DNA from: Pseudomonas asiatica
GTDB lineage: Bacteria; Pseudomonadota; Gammaproteobacteria; Pseudomonadales; Pseudomonadaceae
Reading direction: 5' to 3'
NCBI RefSeq assembly: GCF_009932335.1
Contig: NZ_BLJF01000001.1
Span: 186,001-250,000, forward strand
DNA: 64,000 bases
In this document: positions 54,700 to 64,000 of the stretch, piece by piece
Layout of the letters: the number at the start of each line of letters is the position of its first letter
Numbering within the stretch: position 1 is the first letter of the stretch
Made by a program: the position numbers and the translations under genes
The notes under the pieces: generated by a model
The model's database searches: none
The model's input: only the letters and a program-made list of their open reading frames with translations
Told to the model about the DNA's origin: nothing

Positions 54700-54792
54700 C
54701 CTCTTCGCGGGTAAACCCGCTCCTACAGGTACTGCACAAGACTGAGCCTTATGCGATTCCTGTGGGAGCGGTTTTACCCGCGAAGAGGCCGG
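54700..54792. repeat. REP-type inverted repeat
   Basis: Arms with CTCTTCGCGGG-TAAACCCGC and its near reverse complement (one mismatch in the second core), downstream of pmbA. Confidence 0.87.
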
Positions 54793-54827
54793 TGCAGGCA
54801 CTACAGAATTTTCAATGAAACCAAAGA

Positions 54828-54851
54828 CCCGGCCCCCGCGCCGGGTTTTTT
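54828..54851 (+). terminator. Rho-independent terminator after pmbA
   Basis: CCCGGC-CCCCGC-GCCGGG is followed by six T bases. It insulates pmbA from the Fur-box-preceded operon that follows. Confidence 0.8.
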
Positions 54852-54892
54852 GTTCCATCAGCTTCCTATTGAAGTGATTCTATTTATCATTT

Positions 54893-54911
54893 AATAATTA
54901 ATATCATTATC
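54893..54911. promoter_or_regulatory. Fur box of the fagA-fumC-sodA operon
   Basis: AATAATTAATATCATTATC matches the 19-bp Fur consensus at 15 positions, including the whole right half ATCATTATC. It lies in an AT-rich island (54865-54912) about 20 bp before fagA. Iron-repressed control of this operon is known in P. aeruginosa. Confidence 0.8.
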
Positions 54912-54933
54912 CAGTAACCCGGCGATGATGTTC

Positions 54934-55318
54934 ATGAAACCCGTCCTCCGCGAACTGCCCTACCTGGAAAACTGGCGCTGGCTCAGCCGACGCATCCGCT
55001 GTGCGCTCGAGCCCGACGAACCGCGCCTGATCGAGCATTACCTGGCTGAAGGCCGTTACCTGGTGTGCTGCACCGAGACTTCGCCATGGACGGTGGCGCT
55101 GACCTCCTTCCGCCTGCTGCTGGATACCGCCTGCGACCGCATGCTGCCCTGGCATTGGCGCTGCCTGTGCCTGGACCAGGCCTGGCGCCCATTGCTGGAC
55201 CTGCGCAACCTCGACCGCGAGGCACAGAGCCAGCGCTGGCAGCCCTACGCCCTGCAGTTGGCCAATTGCCGCCTGCTGCCGTCGATTTCTCCCGATGAAC
55301 TGATGCAAGGATTTGATG

Positions 55319-55326
<8 letters not shown>
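54934..55326 (+). CDS. fagA: Fur-associated protein FagA
   Basis: About 130 residues from the ATG at 54934 (in-frame ATGs at 54925 and 54928 are alternatives; none has a clear ribosome site). The sequence starts MKPVLRELPYLENWRWL and ends SPDELMQGFDDE; it is rich in Trp, Cys and Arg and has no membrane segment. No enzymatic motif is seen. The name follows from its place: first gene of the fagA-fumC-sodA operon, behind a Fur box. It overlaps fumC by eight bases. Its function is unknown. Confidence 0.78.
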
Positions 55327-56695
<1,369 letters not shown>

Positions 56696-56770
56696 CACTG
56701 AGTCACGGCCCAAGCGTCAGCGGTGGCCGCGTTGGTCATCGCCCAACCCATGCCTACGGAATTCACTGAT

Positions 56771-57382
56771 ATGCCCCATACCTTGCCTGCACTGCCTTAC
56801 GCTTACGCTGCGCTGGAACCGCACATCGACGCGCAGACCATGGAAATCCACCACACCAAGCACCACCAGACCTACGTCACTGGCCTCAACACCGCCATCG
56901 AAGGCACCGAGTGGGCTGAGTGGCCGGTGGAAAAACTGCTCGGCGCGGTCGGGCAACTGCCGGAAAACCTGCGTGGTGCGGTGACCAACCATGGCGGCGG
57001 GCACGCCAACCACAGCCTGTTCTGGACCGTGATGTCGCCGCACGGCGGGGGAGAGCCGCAGGGCGCTCTGGCGCAGGCCATCGACGCCCAACTGGGCGGC
57101 TTCGATGCCTTCAAGGAGGCCTTCACCAAGGCTGCGCTGACCCGCTTCGGCAGTGGCTGGGCCTGGCTCAGCGTGACCCCGCAGAAAACCCTGGTAGTGG
57201 AAAGCAGCGGCAACCAGGACAGCCCGCTGATGCACGGCAACACGCCAATCCTCGGCCTGGACGTGTGGGAGCATGCCTACTACCTGAAGTACCAGAACCG
57301 TCGTCCGGAATACATCGGTGCCTTCTACAACGTCATTGACTGGGCGGAAGTGGAGCGCCGCTACCTCGAAACCCTGAAGTGA
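56771..57382 (+). CDS. sodA: Manganese superoxide dismutase
   Basis: The 203-residue enzyme has metal ligands in [17 protein letters not shown] and DVWEHAYY. Mn-type marks are [11 protein letters not shown] and the glutamine in SGNQDSPL, which fits use when iron is short. It lies 75 bp after fumC; the orfX gene that separates the two in P. aeruginosa is absent. A small frame overlaps its stop by four bases. Confidence 0.95.
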   Translation: MPHTLPALPYAYAALEPHIDAQTMEIHHTKHHQTYVTGLNTAIEGTEWAEWPVEKLLGAVGQLPENLRGAVTNHGGGHANHSLFWTVMSPHGGGEPQGALAQAIDAQLGGFDAFKEAFTKAALTRFGSGWAWLSVTPQKTLVVESSGNQDSPLMHGNTPILGLDVWEHAYYLKYQNRRPEYIGAFYNVIDWAEVERRYLETLK

Positions 57383-57564
57383 GTCTCCCCGGTATGCGCT
57401 CCCAGATGATGTCTGTCAGCCGCGTGCGCCTGTTTCGCCTGTTTCGCCTGGCGCTCGGGACTTTGCTGTTTCTGGCAGGCACTGCGTTGCTATTGGCGCG
57501 CGGCTTCGCCTGGTTGGACCTGGCCTGGCCCGCTTGGGGCTGTGCATCGGTTTGCGCCGGATGA
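57379..57564 (+). CDS. Possible small membrane protein coupled to sodA
   Basis: A GTG at 57379 overlaps the sodA stop (GTGA) and opens a frame of 61 residues; internal ATGs at 57394 and 57406 are also possible. One membrane helix is predicted ([22 protein letters not shown]). The start repeats RLFRLFRL, from a short direct DNA repeat. It may be a real small gene or the cut-down remnant of a longer one, since the frame ends in unusual WGCASVCAG. No known family. Confidence 0.4.
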   Translation: MSLPGMRSQMMSVSRVRLFRLFRLALGTLLFLAGTALLLARGFAWLDLAWPAWGCASVCAG

Positions 57565-57591
57565 TGGGGTGTTCACCGGCTTCGCTGAGAG

Positions 57592-57664
57592 AGCGGCTTT
57601 AGCCGCGAACATCGGCGCAGCCGGTGCCATGCACCGCGTTGGATTCTTCGCGGCTAAAGCCGCT
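57592..57664. repeat. REP-type inverted repeat
   Basis: Arms 57592-57609 and 57647-57664 pair exactly with GCGGCT-TTA-GCCGC cores, another stem-head type. It lies between the sodA-coupled frame and ptsO. The rest of the 57565-57797 gap holds nothing I can name. Confidence 0.85.
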
Positions 57665-57797
57665 CCCACAGGGTACGCGTACCGCTTGCGGATTCAGTTC
57701 TCTACGCGACAGCGCAGCCAAAAGGACTGGGCAATCTCCTAAAGGCTTTTTTGTGCAAAAAAGCTGTTCCCACACGGACCGTGCGGGCCTGCGAACT

Positions 57798-58070
57798 TTA
57801 TTCGCCTTCGTCGAAATAATTGTTGATCAGTTCGACCAGCGCTGCCATGGCATCGTCGTCCTGCTCGCCTTCGGTATGCAGGTGCACCTGGGTGCCTTTG
57901 CCGGCCGCCAGCATCATCACCGCCATGATGCTCTTGCCATCCACCAGCTTGTCCGGCGCACGGCCAACCCTGACCTGGCAGGGGAAGCGGCCGGCAACGC
58001 CGACGAACTTGGCTGCCGCCCGGGCATGCAGACCCAGCTTGTTGATGATGGTGATTTCACGGGCGGGCAT
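57798..58070 (-). CDS. ptsO: Nitrogen PTS phosphocarrier NPr
   Basis: The 90-residue HPr-like protein has the phosphorylated His15 in NKLGLHARAAAKFV and the regulatory-serine region GKSIMAVMML. It passes phosphate from EI-Ntr (PtsP, not in this window) to PtsN. It is the last gene of the rpoN cluster, 19 bp after rapZ. Confidence 0.94.
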   Translation of the reverse strand: MPAREITIINKLGLHARAAAKFVGVAGRFPCQVRVGRAPDKLVDGKSIMAVMMLAAGKGTQVHLHTEGEQDDDAMAALVELINNYFDEGE

Positions 58071-58089
58071 CGTGGGGCGGATCCTTGGG

Positions 58090-58944
58090 CTAGAGGTCGC
58101 GGTGGCGGACCTGGACGTTTTTCAGGGATTGCTGCAACAACTGGCCAAGGCGTTCGGTGATGTACACCGAGCGGTGGTGGCCGCCGGTGCAGCCAATGGC
58201 AATGGTGACGTAGGCACGGTTGCTGGCAGCGAAGCGGGGCAGCCACTTGAGCAGGTAGCTGGAAATGTCGTTGAACATCTCTTCGACATCCGGCTGTGCG
58301 GCCAGGTAGTCGATCACCGGTTGGTCGAGGCCGGAGTGCTCACGCAGCTCGGGCTTCCAGTAAGGGTTGGGCAGGCAGCGCACATCGAACACCAGGTCGG
58401 CATCGACCGGCATTCCTCGCTTGAAACCGAACGACTCGACCAGGAACGCGGTGCCAGGCTCGGGCTGGTTGAGCAGGCGCAGCTTGATCGAATCACGCAG
58501 CTGGTACAGGTTCAGGCTGGTGGTGTCGATCTTCAGGTCGGCCAGGTCTGCAATCGGCCCCAGCAATTCGCTTTCCACCCGGATCGCTTCCGCGAGCGAG
58601 CGGTTGGCGTTGGTCAGCGGGTGGCGTCGGCGGGTTTCCGAGAAACGCTTGAGCAGTACGTCTTCGTCGGCATCCAGGTACAGCACGTCGCACTGGATAT
58701 GCCGGGCGCGGGCTTCTTCGAGCAACTCGGGGAAACGCGTCAGGTGGCTGGGCAAGTTGCGCGCGTCGATCGACACGGCGACCTTGGGTTGCTGCAACTC
58801 GGTGTTGATCAGCGCATTTTCCGCCAGTTGCGGCAGCAGCCCGGCGGGCAGGTTGTCAATGCAGTAGAAACCGTTGTCTTCCAGGACATCGAGGGCGGTG
58901 CTCTTGCCGGAGCCGGACCGGCCGCTGACGATGATCAGGCGCAT
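58090..58944 (-). CDS. rapZ: RNase adapter protein RapZ (YvcJ family)
   Basis: The 284-residue protein has an N-terminal P-loop [14 protein letters not shown] and a C-terminal domain ending with [12 protein letters not shown], typical of RapZ. In E. coli RapZ guides RNase E to the GlmZ small RNA and so controls amino-sugar synthesis; in Pseudomonas the RNA partner is not settled. It follows ptsN by 2 bp. Confidence 0.94.
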   Translation of the reverse strand: MRLIIVSGRSGSGKSTALDVLEDNGFYCIDNLPAGLLPQLAENALINTELQQPKVAVSIDARNLPSHLTRFPELLEEARARHIQCDVLYLDADEDVLLKRFSETRRRHPLTNANRSLAEAIRVESELLGPIADLADLKIDTTSLNLYQLRDSIKLRLLNQPEPGTAFLVESFGFKRGMPVDADLVFDVRCLPNPYWKPELREHSGLDQPVIDYLAAQPDVEEMFNDISSYLLKWLPRFAASNRAYVTIAIGCTGGHHRSVYITERLGQLLQQSLKNVQVRHRDL

Positions 58945-58946
58945 GT

Positions 58947-59411
58947 TCAGTGCTCGTTCTGTACGTCCAGGACAACCTGGAACAGGGCCTCGCTGCTGGT
59001 GGCCGCACGCAGGCGATCACGGACCTCCTTGCGATCGAGCATGCTGGCAATCTGGCGCAGCAATTCCAGATGGGCATCGGTGGCGGCTTCTGGCACCAGC
59101 AGGACGAACAGCAGGTCCACCGGCGCGCCATCGATGGCGTCGTAGTCGATAGGCGCTTCCAGGTGCAGCAGGGCGCTGACCGGAGCGGAACATCCTTCAA
59201 GCCGGCAGTGCGGGATGGCGATGCCGTTGCCGAAACCGGTCGAACCGAGTTTTTCCCGGGCGACCAGTTTTTCGAAGACGTCTTGCATCTCCAGTTCGGG
59301 CACTTGTTCGGCGATGACGGTGGCGACCTTTTCCAGGGCGCGCTTCTTGCTGCCGCCCGGCACGTTCACGAGGGAACGGCCGGGGGTCAGGATGGTTTCA
59401 AGTCGGATCAT
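58947..59411 (-). CDS. ptsN: Nitrogen-regulatory PTS EIIA protein
   Basis: The 154-residue EIIA-Ntr has the phosphorylated His68 in [11 protein letters not shown]. It gates carbon/nitrogen, potassium and polyhydroxyalkanoate responses in P. putida through its phosphorylation state. It lies 12 bp after hpf. Confidence 0.95.
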   Translation of the reverse strand: MIRLETILTPGRSLVNVPGGSKKRALEKVATVIAEQVPELEMQDVFEKLVAREKLGSTGFGNGIAIPHCRLEGCSAPVSALLHLEAPIDYDAIDGAPVDLLFVLLVPEAATDAHLELLRQIASMLDRKEVRDRLRAATSSEALFQVVLDVQNEH

Positions 59412-59423
59412 GGATGAGGGGGA

Positions 59424-59732
59424 TCAGCGGGCAGCTGCACCTTGCAGCAGGCTTTGCTGTTTTTCCTTGTGTTTTTTCAGTTGGCGGTCGAGCTTGTCGG
59501 CCAAGGCGTCGATCGCTGCATACATGTCTTCGTGTTCGGCGTTGGCAACCACTTCGCCGCCGGGAATCTGCAAGGTCGCCTCGACCTTTTGCTGCAGCTT
59601 CTCGACTTTCATGATGACCTGCACGTTGGTGATCTTGTCGAAGTGACTTTCCACGCGAGCGAGCTTTTCAAGCACATAATCGCGCAGTGGCTGGGTGACT
59701 TCTACATGCTGTCCACTGATATTGACTTGCAT
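59424..59732 (-). CDS. hpf: Ribosome hibernation promoting factor HPF (short form)
   Basis: From the ATG at 59732, after AAAGGAGAA, it gives 102 residues: MQVNISGQHVEVTQPLRDYV and the family block EHEDMYAAIDALADKLDRQLKKHKEK. It is the short form without the dimerising C-terminal domain of long HPF, so it acts with RMF in making 100S ribosomes. It lies 79 bp after rpoN. Confidence 0.94.
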   Translation of the reverse strand: MQVNISGQHVEVTQPLRDYVLEKLARVESHFDKITNVQVIMKVEKLQQKVEATLQIPGGEVVANAEHEDMYAAIDALADKLDRQLKKHKEKQQSLLQGAAAR

Positions 59733-59811
59733 ACAGCTTCTCCTTTGTTGCCCGTGCATAAAGAGGCAGGTCTTGCACCTGCCCCACAAACGCTGTGGCA
59801 CATCTCAGGGG

Positions 59812-61305
59812 CTACATCAGTCGCTTGCGCTCGCTCGACGGTGCGATGCCGAGGGACTCGCGGTACTTGGCGACGGTGCGACGGGCTACCTGGATGCCTT
59901 GTGCCTCCAGTAAACCAGCGATCTTGCTGTCACTCAATGGCTTTTTCTGATTTTCCGCCGCAACCAGTTTCTTGATGATCGCGCGGATCGCCGTAGACGA
60001 GCATTCTCCGCCTTCGGAGGTGCTGACGTGGCTGGAGAAAAAGTATTTCAGTTCGTAGATGCCACGCGGGGTGTGCATGTATTTCTGCGTGGTTACCCGC
60101 GAAATGGTCGACTCGTGCATGCCCACCGCTTCGGCAATGTCATGCAGTACCAAGGGCTTCATCGCTTCGTCGCCGTGGTCGAGGAAGCCGCGCTGGTGCT
60201 CGACGATCTGCGTGGCCACCTTCATCAGGGTTTCGTTGCGGCTTTGCAGGCTCTTGATGAACCAGCGCGCTTCCTGCAGCTGGTTGCGCATGAAGGTGTT
60301 GTCGGCGCTGGTGTCGGCCCGGCGCACAAAACCGGCGTACTGCGGGTTGACGCGCAGGCGCGGAATGGCCTCCTGGTTCAGCTCCACCAGCCAGCGGTCG
60401 CTGTCCTTGCGCACGATGACGTCGGGCACCACGTACTCGGGTTCGCTGGACTCGATCTGCGAGCCGGGGCGCGGGTTGAGGCTTTGTACCAGCTCGATGA
60501 CCTGGCGCAGCTCGTCTTCCTTGATTTTCATGCGACGCATCAGCTGGCTGTAGTCACGGCTGCCGAGCAGGTCGATGAAGTCGGTGACCAGGCGCTTGGC
60601 TTCGGCCATCCACGGGGTGCTGGCAGGCAGCTGGCGCAGTTGCAGCAACAGGCATTCGCCCAGGGTGCGGGCGGCAACGCCGGCTGGCTCGAACTGCTGG
60701 ATGCGGTGCAGCACCGCTTCGACCTCGTCCAGCTCGATATCCAGCTCCGGGTCGAAACCGGCGCAGATTTCCTCGAGGGTATCTTCCAGGTAGCCCTGGC
60801 CGTTGATGCTGTCGATCAGGGTGACGGCGATCAGGCGGTCGGTGTCGGACATCGGAGCCAGGTTCAGCTGCCACAGCAGGTGGCTTTGCAGGCTTTCGCC
60901 GGCCGATGTGCGGGTGGTGAAGTCCCACTCGTCGTCGTCGTTGCTCGGCAGGCTGCTGGCACTGGTTTGGTAGATGTCTTCCCAGGCGGTGTCGACCGGC
61001 AGTTCATTGGGGATGCGCTCGCTCCACTCACCGTCTTCCAGGGTGTCGGCACTGGTAGTGCTTTCCTGGAAGCTGTTGTCCTGGACTTCGGCGGCCGGCT
61101 TGTTCTCGGCGTTGTCCGCCATCGGGTCGCTGTTGTCGAAGTCGTCGCCGTCTTCCTGACGTTCGAGCATCGGGTTCGACTCCAGCGCTTCCTGGATTTC
61201 CTGTTGGAGGTCCAGGGTGGAGAGCTGGAGCAGGCGGATGGCCTGTTGCAACTGCGGTGTCATCGTCAGTTGCTGGCCCATTTTTAGGACGAGCGATGGT
61301 TTCAT
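59812..61305 (-). CDS. rpoN: RNA polymerase sigma-54 factor
   Basis: The 497-residue sigma factor has the Gln/Leu-rich region I ([23 protein letters not shown]), an acidic region II (about 50-130), the core-binding part, the helix-turn-helix and the C-terminal RpoN box [12 protein letters not shown]. It directs nitrogen, flagellar and other promoters with enhancer proteins. It follows lptB by 174 bp, room enough for its own promoter. Confidence 0.97.
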   Translation of the reverse strand: MKPSLVLKMGQQLTMTPQLQQAIRLLQLSTLDLQQEIQEALESNPMLERQEDGDDFDNSDPMADNAENKPAAEVQDNSFQESTTSADTLEDGEWSERIPNELPVDTAWEDIYQTSASSLPSNDDDEWDFTTRTSAGESLQSHLLWQLNLAPMSDTDRLIAVTLIDSINGQGYLEDTLEEICAGFDPELDIELDEVEAVLHRIQQFEPAGVAARTLGECLLLQLRQLPASTPWMAEAKRLVTDFIDLLGSRDYSQLMRRMKIKEDELRQVIELVQSLNPRPGSQIESSEPEYVVPDVIVRKDSDRWLVELNQEAIPRLRVNPQYAGFVRRADTSADNTFMRNQLQEARWFIKSLQSRNETLMKVATQIVEHQRGFLDHGDEAMKPLVLHDIAEAVGMHESTISRVTTQKYMHTPRGIYELKYFFSSHVSTSEGGECSSTAIRAIIKKLVAAENQKKPLSDSKIAGLLEAQGIQVARRTVAKYRESLGIAPSSERKRLM

Positions 61306-61480
61306 GGCTGGGGCTTAATACCTTGTTCGCCGGCGCGCATGCGCCATCCACTACACGAGGGCGCCGGGGCGCCAGATCAAGCAAGTTTTATGCCTTAAAT
61401 TGTAGCGTTTGCCTAGAGCACCGTAACACTTTACCCCGGGTTTCAGGGCGATTTGCCAGTACTCCAGGCGCGTGCCGGGC

Positions 61481-62206
<726 letters not shown>

Positions 62207-62731
62207 TTACTCGGCCTTCTTCTTGGGCTGGATCACCATGTCGATACGCTGACGCGGCGAGGTCACGTTGCCACCGCGACCGGCGGTTGCCACCTGGGTC
62301 TGGGTGTTGTAGACGATCTTCTCGCCTTCGGTGGTGTTGCCTTCGTTCTCGACCTTGGCGCGGTCGGTGAGGATCACCATGTCCTTCTGCGACTGGTACT
62401 GGATGGTCACCGCCCAGCCTTTCATCTTGTCTGGCTTGGCTGCGCTCTGCTGCTGCTCGAAGTAGGCCAGGTTGCCCACCGAGGTCACCACGTCGATGTC
62501 GCCGGAGGCGGAACGGGTGATGGTCACGGTGTTGCCTTTGATCATCATCGAACCCTGGGTGATGATCACGTCGCCGGTGTAGGTGGCCACGCCCTGCTTG
62601 TCGTCCAGGTGGGCGTTATCGGCCTGGATGCGGATAGGCTGGTCACGGTCATTCGGCAGGGCGAGGGCGCTCGCGCTTCCCAGTGCTGCGCTCAGGCTGA
62701 GCAAAAGGGGGAGGGTTTTAACGAGCCTCAT
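62207..62731 (-). CDS. lptA: LPS transport periplasmic bridge protein LptA
   Basis: The 174-residue precursor has a signal peptide ending near SALALP and the OstA-type jelly-roll (QPIRIQADNAHLDDKQGVATYTGDVIITQGSM). LptA oligomers bridge LptC to LptD at the outer membrane. It overlaps lptC by 14 bp and abuts lptB. Confidence 0.95.
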   Translation of the reverse strand: MRLVKTLPLLLSLSAALGSASALALPNDRDQPIRIQADNAHLDDKQGVATYTGDVIITQGSMMIKGNTVTITRSASGDIDVVTSVGNLAYFEQQQSAAKPDKMKGWAVTIQYQSQKDMVILTDRAKVENEGNTTEGEKIVYNTQTQVATAGRGGNVTSPRQRIDMVIQPKKKAE

Positions 62732-63290
62732 ACTGTCCTCTTACGTTAGAGAGCAAGTCCATCTTGCCTTCTTTCAAATACGCTTTCATTCCTTTGCCCG
62801 TAGTTGTGCCACCGGCGCCGTCGATTCTAACGGCTTGCTCGGTCTGCGCATATTGCTTCTGCGGGAACACGGTCATGCGTGAGCTGGTAATGATCATTTC
62901 ACGCTGCTTTTCGTCGGTGCGGGCGACCCGTACGTTGTCGATCAGTTCGACTTCGCTGCCGTCCGGGTTGACCTCGGCGCGGGTGCTCTGTACGTGCCAC
63001 GGGTATTCGGTACCGCGGTACAGGTGCAGGTCCGGCGTGGTCAGCAGGGTGATTTCGCTGGCTTTCAGGTGTTCGACCTTGTCAGCGGTCATTTCGTACT
63101 GCAGCTTGCCGTCGGGCAGGAACTGCACGCTGTGGGCGTTGACTGCGTAGTAGTCGATGGCGCTTTCGTCGACCTGGGCCACAGGCTTGTCGAGGAAGCT
63201 TTCCGGGCTGACATTCCAGTAGCCGATCGCCACCAGCAGGGCGGCGATCACCGCGAGCAGCGCAATGTTGCGGGCTTTCTTGCTGAACAT
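62718..63290 (-). CDS. lptC: LPS export membrane protein LptC
   Basis: The 190-residue protein has one N-terminal membrane helix (NIALLAVIAALLVAIGYW) and a periplasmic jelly-roll (VQFLPDGKLQYEMTADKVEHL). It takes LPS from LptBFG and passes it to LptA. It starts 8 bp after kdsC. Confidence 0.94.
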   Translation of the reverse strand: MFSKKARNIALLAVIAALLVAIGYWNVSPESFLDKPVAQVDESAIDYYAVNAHSVQFLPDGKLQYEMTADKVEHLKASEITLLTTPDLHLYRGTEYPWHVQSTRAEVNPDGSEVELIDNVRVARTDEKQREMIITSSRMTVFPQKQYAQTEQAVRIDGAGGTTTGKGMKAYLKEGKMDLLSNVRGQYEAR

Positions 63291-63298
63291 GGGCAGCC

Positions 63299-63823
63299 TT
63301 ACAGGTAGTTGGCGTTGGCAGCGTCCAGGGTGCCCTGGGCCTGCATGATCAGTTCGCAGAATTCACGGGCCGCACCTTCGCCGCCACGTGCCTGGGTCAC
63401 GCCATGGGCGTGCTGGCGAACGAACGGCGCGGCGTTGGCCACCGCCATGCCCAGTGCGACCCGGCGGATCACCGGCAGGTCGGGCAGGTCGTCGCCAAGG
63501 TAGGCCACTTGAGCATAGCTCAGGCCCAGTTCGGCGAGCAGGCCGTCCAGCACCACCAGTTTGTCCTCGCGGCCCTGGTACAGGTGCGGGATGCCGAGGT
63601 TCTTCGCCCGGCGCTCGACCACCGGGGTCTTGCGCCCGCTGATGATCGCGGTGGTCACGCCCGAGGCCATGAGCATCTTGATGCCCTGGCCGTCGAGGGT
63701 GTTGAAGGTCTTGAACTCGCTGCCGTCCTCGAGGAAGTACAGACGCCCGTCGGTGAGCACGCCGTCCACGTCGAACACTGCCAGCTTGATTTCCTTGCCG
63801 CGTTGCATGAGGTCCTGGTTCAT
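63299..63823 (-). CDS. kdsC: 3-deoxy-D-manno-octulosonate 8-phosphate phosphatase KdsC
   Basis: The 174-residue HAD-superfamily enzyme has the catalytic D18 and D20 in VFDVDGVLTDGR, ISGRK in motif II and YLGDDLPDLPV in motif IV. It removes the phosphate from KDO-8-P in LPS inner-core synthesis. GGAG lies seven bases before the ATG. It follows kdsD by 12 bp. Confidence 0.95.
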   Translation of the reverse strand: MNQDLMQRGKEIKLAVFDVDGVLTDGRLYFLEDGSEFKTFNTLDGQGIKMLMASGVTTAIISGRKTPVVERRAKNLGIPHLYQGREDKLVVLDGLLAELGLSYAQVAYLGDDLPDLPVIRRVALGMAVANAAPFVRQHAHGVTQARGGEGAAREFCELIMQAQGTLDAANANYL

Positions 63824-63835
63824 TCCATCGCTCCT

Positions 63836-64000
63836 TTACATCACGCCGGCGCGCAGCAGGTCGTGCATGTTCAGGGCGCCGGTGGGGCGGTCCTCGCGGT
63901 CCACCACCACCAGAGCGCCGATCTTGTGGTCTTCCATGATCTTCAGGGCCTCGGCCGCGAGCATTTCGGCGCGGGCCGTCTTGCCGTGCACGGTCATGAC
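63836..64000 (-). CDS. kdsD: D-arabinose-5-phosphate isomerase KdsD, C-terminal 54 residues only
   Basis: The last 54 codons before the TAA at 63836 are in the window. They form the end of a CBS domain (EALKIMEDHKIGALVVVD, PTGALNMHDLLRAGVM), which is how KdsD proteins end. The place before kdsC and lptC is the usual one. The enzyme makes arabinose 5-phosphate for KDO; the isomerase domain is outside the window. Confidence 0.88.
   Translation of the reverse strand, partial: VMTVHGKTARAEMLAAEALKIMEDHKIGALVVVDREDRPTGALNMHDLLRAGVM

Overview
The window reads as core chromosome of a fluorescent Pseudomonas, most likely the P. putida group. Reasons: high GC with dense coding; gene blocks in a typical Pseudomonas order (piuA-piuC-speC; opuC; prfC; dpp; roxSR; gatCAB/mreBCD; rng-yhdP-tldD-pmbA; fagA-fumC-sodA; kdsD-kdsC-lptCAB-rpoN-hpf-ptsN-rapZ-ptsO); and at least fourteen REP-type inverted repeats of the P. 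putida kind between genes. I saw no rRNA, tRNA, CRISPR array, prophage, insertion sequence or integrase.

Layout. Positions 1-9.5 kb carry iron and polyamine genes: a truncated catecholate-type TonB receptor (piuA), its 2-oxoglutarate hydroxylase neighbour piuC, a Sel1-repeat protein, ornithine decarboxylase (speC), and a complete surface-signalling set fecI-fecR-fecA. Positions 9.7-13.2 kb hold a four-gene osmoprotectant ABC importer (OpuC type), then prfC. Positions 15.4-19.2 kb carry a minus-strand set around amines: an AraC regulator with an unusual N-terminal SnoaL-like domain, a PuuB-like FAD oxidase, a cupin and an orphan PotF-like binding protein. Positions 19.6-30.2 kb form one large dipeptide/oligopeptide uptake locus: three paralogous binding proteins, an OprD-family porin and DppBCDF.

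From 30.6 to 38 kb come a SIMPL protein, the redox two-component pair roxS-roxR, an AEC carrier, AroP, a carboxymuconolactone-decarboxylase-like protein, a Na+/Ca2+ exchanger and an RlpA-like lipoprotein. From 38 to 54.7 kb the housekeeping genes gatCAB (minus) diverge from mreBCD-maf-rng-yhdP-nitrilase-tldD (plus), followed by yjgA and pmbA. A Fur-box-preceded fagA-fumC-sodA operon follows. The right end is the minus-strand cluster kdsD-kdsC-lptC-lptA-lptB-rpoN-hpf-ptsN-rapZ-ptsO, which joins LPS export, sigma-54 and the nitrogen PTS.

No wholly new multi-gene system is evident. The best leads are: two genes (mreC and the Ca2+ exchanger) that seem to start at ATT behind strong Shine-Dalgarno sites; a Glu-to-Gln change in the first ion-binding repeat of that exchanger; the SnoaL-AraC fusion beside amine genes; a 24-residue membrane microprotein; a possible small RNA with a good terminator upstream of opuC; loss of orfX from the fagA-fumC-sodA operon; and REP hairpins whose stems vary in a compensatory way.
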